From assembly GCA_938041695.1 (NCBI GenBank), contig CALISI010000013.1, positions 1 through 38,383 on the forward strand: DNA of 38,383 nucleotides, written 5' to 3'. This document shows positions 37,730 to 38,383 of the stretch, one piece after another. How positions within the stretch are numbered: the first letter of the stretch is position 1; each line of letters opens with the position of its first letter. The position numbers were made by a program, and so were the translations under genes. The notes under the pieces are model-generated. The model was not told the DNA's origin and ran no database searches. It was given only the letters and a program-made list of their open reading frames with translations. This DNA is from an uncultured Actinomyces sp. (GTDB lineage: Bacteria; Actinomycetota; Actinomycetes; Actinomycetales; Actinomycetaceae).

Positions 37730-38240
37730 AGCATGCGAGGAATCCCTTGCACGAGGCTGCGGTGCCCATGGGCGATGGCAGGACCCGAGCGAAACAAAAG
37801 TCGCACATAATTTCCCACGGTCACTTTTCGAGACCATCCACAAACGCTGCAATTCCAACGATATGAATTCATGGTTTGAAGTAGCCGCAGGGGAATTACG
37901 TGGGAAATCGCTCAGCAGCGGGCGAGGGGACGCAACACACAGCACGCCACGCGTCACTGGTGTGGAGGGCACCGGAGGGTCCGAAGGGCCTGGCTGTGGT
38001 GCCCGTGGGCGGTGGCAGGGCCTGGCCGGACAACGAGTCGACGCGCCGAGCGAAGCTCGCAGCGCGGGCAGCCGGGCCCGACGGCGCCCGGAACACCAGC
38101 GGCGCCACAAGTAACAACGAGCAGCGCGGACAGCTCGCGGGCGGGCCGCCACCCACGGCGCAGCCAGGCCACGCCCCCGGGCCCGACGGCGGGCGGTCCG
38201 CCGCCCACGGGCGCATCAAGCTGCCCGCCCCACGCATGCG
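37730..38240. other. GC-rich gene-free region with scattered repeats
   Basis: No convincing gene. A 31-bp direct repeat (37755-37785 and 37992-38022) differs by four transitions only. An inverted repeat ATTTCCCACG (37810-37819) / CGTGGGAAAT (37899-37908) encloses a lower-GC 99-bp segment. CGGGCCCGACGGCG occurs twice, near 38068 and 38178. The one long frame here (37686-38114) is low complexity and built over the repeats. Confidence 0.5.
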
Positions 38241-38241
38241 G

Positions 38242-38273
38242 AAACCCCGCCCCGCGGATGCGGGACGGGGTTT
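38242..38273 (-). terminator. Terminator of rplL
   Basis: AAACCCCGTCCCG pairs with CGGGGCGGGGTTT on the minus strand (one G-U) around a six-base loop, followed by CCGC. It lies 49 bases after the rplL stop. Confidence 0.8.
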
Positions 38274-38321
38274 CGCCCACCCAGTCGGGTGGAAGAGTCT
38301 GAACGATTCAGACGGGGAAAG

Positions 38322-38383
38322 TCACTTAAGGGTGACCTTGCCGCCGGCCTCTTCGATCTCAGCCTTGGCCTTCTCGGCGTCTT
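38322..38383 (-). CDS. rplL: 50S ribosomal protein L7/L12, C-terminus (partial)
   Basis: The last 19 codons read DAEKAKAEIEEAGGKVTLK, the conserved C-terminal end of L7/L12, the ribosomal stalk protein that recruits translation factors. The rest of the gene is off the right edge. It anchors the right flank as host chromosome. Confidence 0.95.
   Translation of the reverse strand, partial: DAEKAKAEIEEAGGKVTLK

Noticed and set aside
37686..38114. A 142-codon plus-strand frame in the repeat region
   Set aside because: It starts inside array 3 and spans the 31-bp repeat (GCGAHGRWQ / GCGARGRWQ); no ribosome site and no domain.

Overview
The window is a complete, integrated temperate siphophage genome of about 34.1 kb (roughly 2002 to 36124) with short flanks of its bacterial host. 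The host is a high-GC Gram-positive actinobacterium, probably of the Actinomyces/Schaalia type. That placement rests on base composition, codon use, frequent GTG starts and actinophage-like gene families, and the genus is a guess. The left flank (1-2001) holds, all on the minus strand, the start of a CUT2-type sugar ABC ATPase, an alkyltransferase-like protein, a tiny overlapping gene and a membrane-anchored protein. The right flank (36163-38383) holds a MerR/TipA-type regulator, a gene-free region rich in repeats, and the 3' end of rplL.

The prophage sits in a tRNA-Asn(GTT) gene. The intact tRNA is at the right junction (36091-36162, minus strand), and the displaced host 3' half is at the left junction (2003-2040). 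The two 39-bp att copies differ at five positions, four of which are compensatory changes in the T-stem.

Layout from left to right: integrase (plus strand); a plus-strand accessory block (3103-5509) with two nearly identical promoter-leader modules, three small HTH or zinc-finger proteins and two unknown proteins; then the minus-strand late region, read from right to left: HNH nuclease, HTH, ParB-methyltransferase, small HTH, terminase small and large subunits, portal, ClpP-type protease with a nested scaffold gene, decoration protein, capsid, connectors, tail tube, tail chaperones with a -1 frameshift, tape measure, tail tip genes and a lysis cassette. The minus-strand early region (26605-33880) carries small zinc-ribbon proteins, a replication-like protein with an internal HNH, SSB, a RusA-like resolvase and a large ParB-like protein. 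Many of its genes overlap by ATGA or GTGA. A lone plus-strand gene (34297-34950) lies behind a hairpin-rich 400-bp region. The switch region (35013-36129) has a divergent HTH pair with repeated TGTGCATA-like boxes.

The most striking phage feature is that the repressor reading frame runs into the att core. Joining the two prophage ends in silico gives a viral form with a different, 28-residue longer C-terminus, and places repressor, attP and integrase in that order on one strand. This is the arrangement of integration-dependent immunity systems known from mycobacteriophages such as BPs. The most striking host feature is a pair of paralogous four-site repeat arrays (37171-37548), each with two direct and two inverted copies at the same roughly 42-bp, helically phased spacing. 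A third array with a different motif follows.
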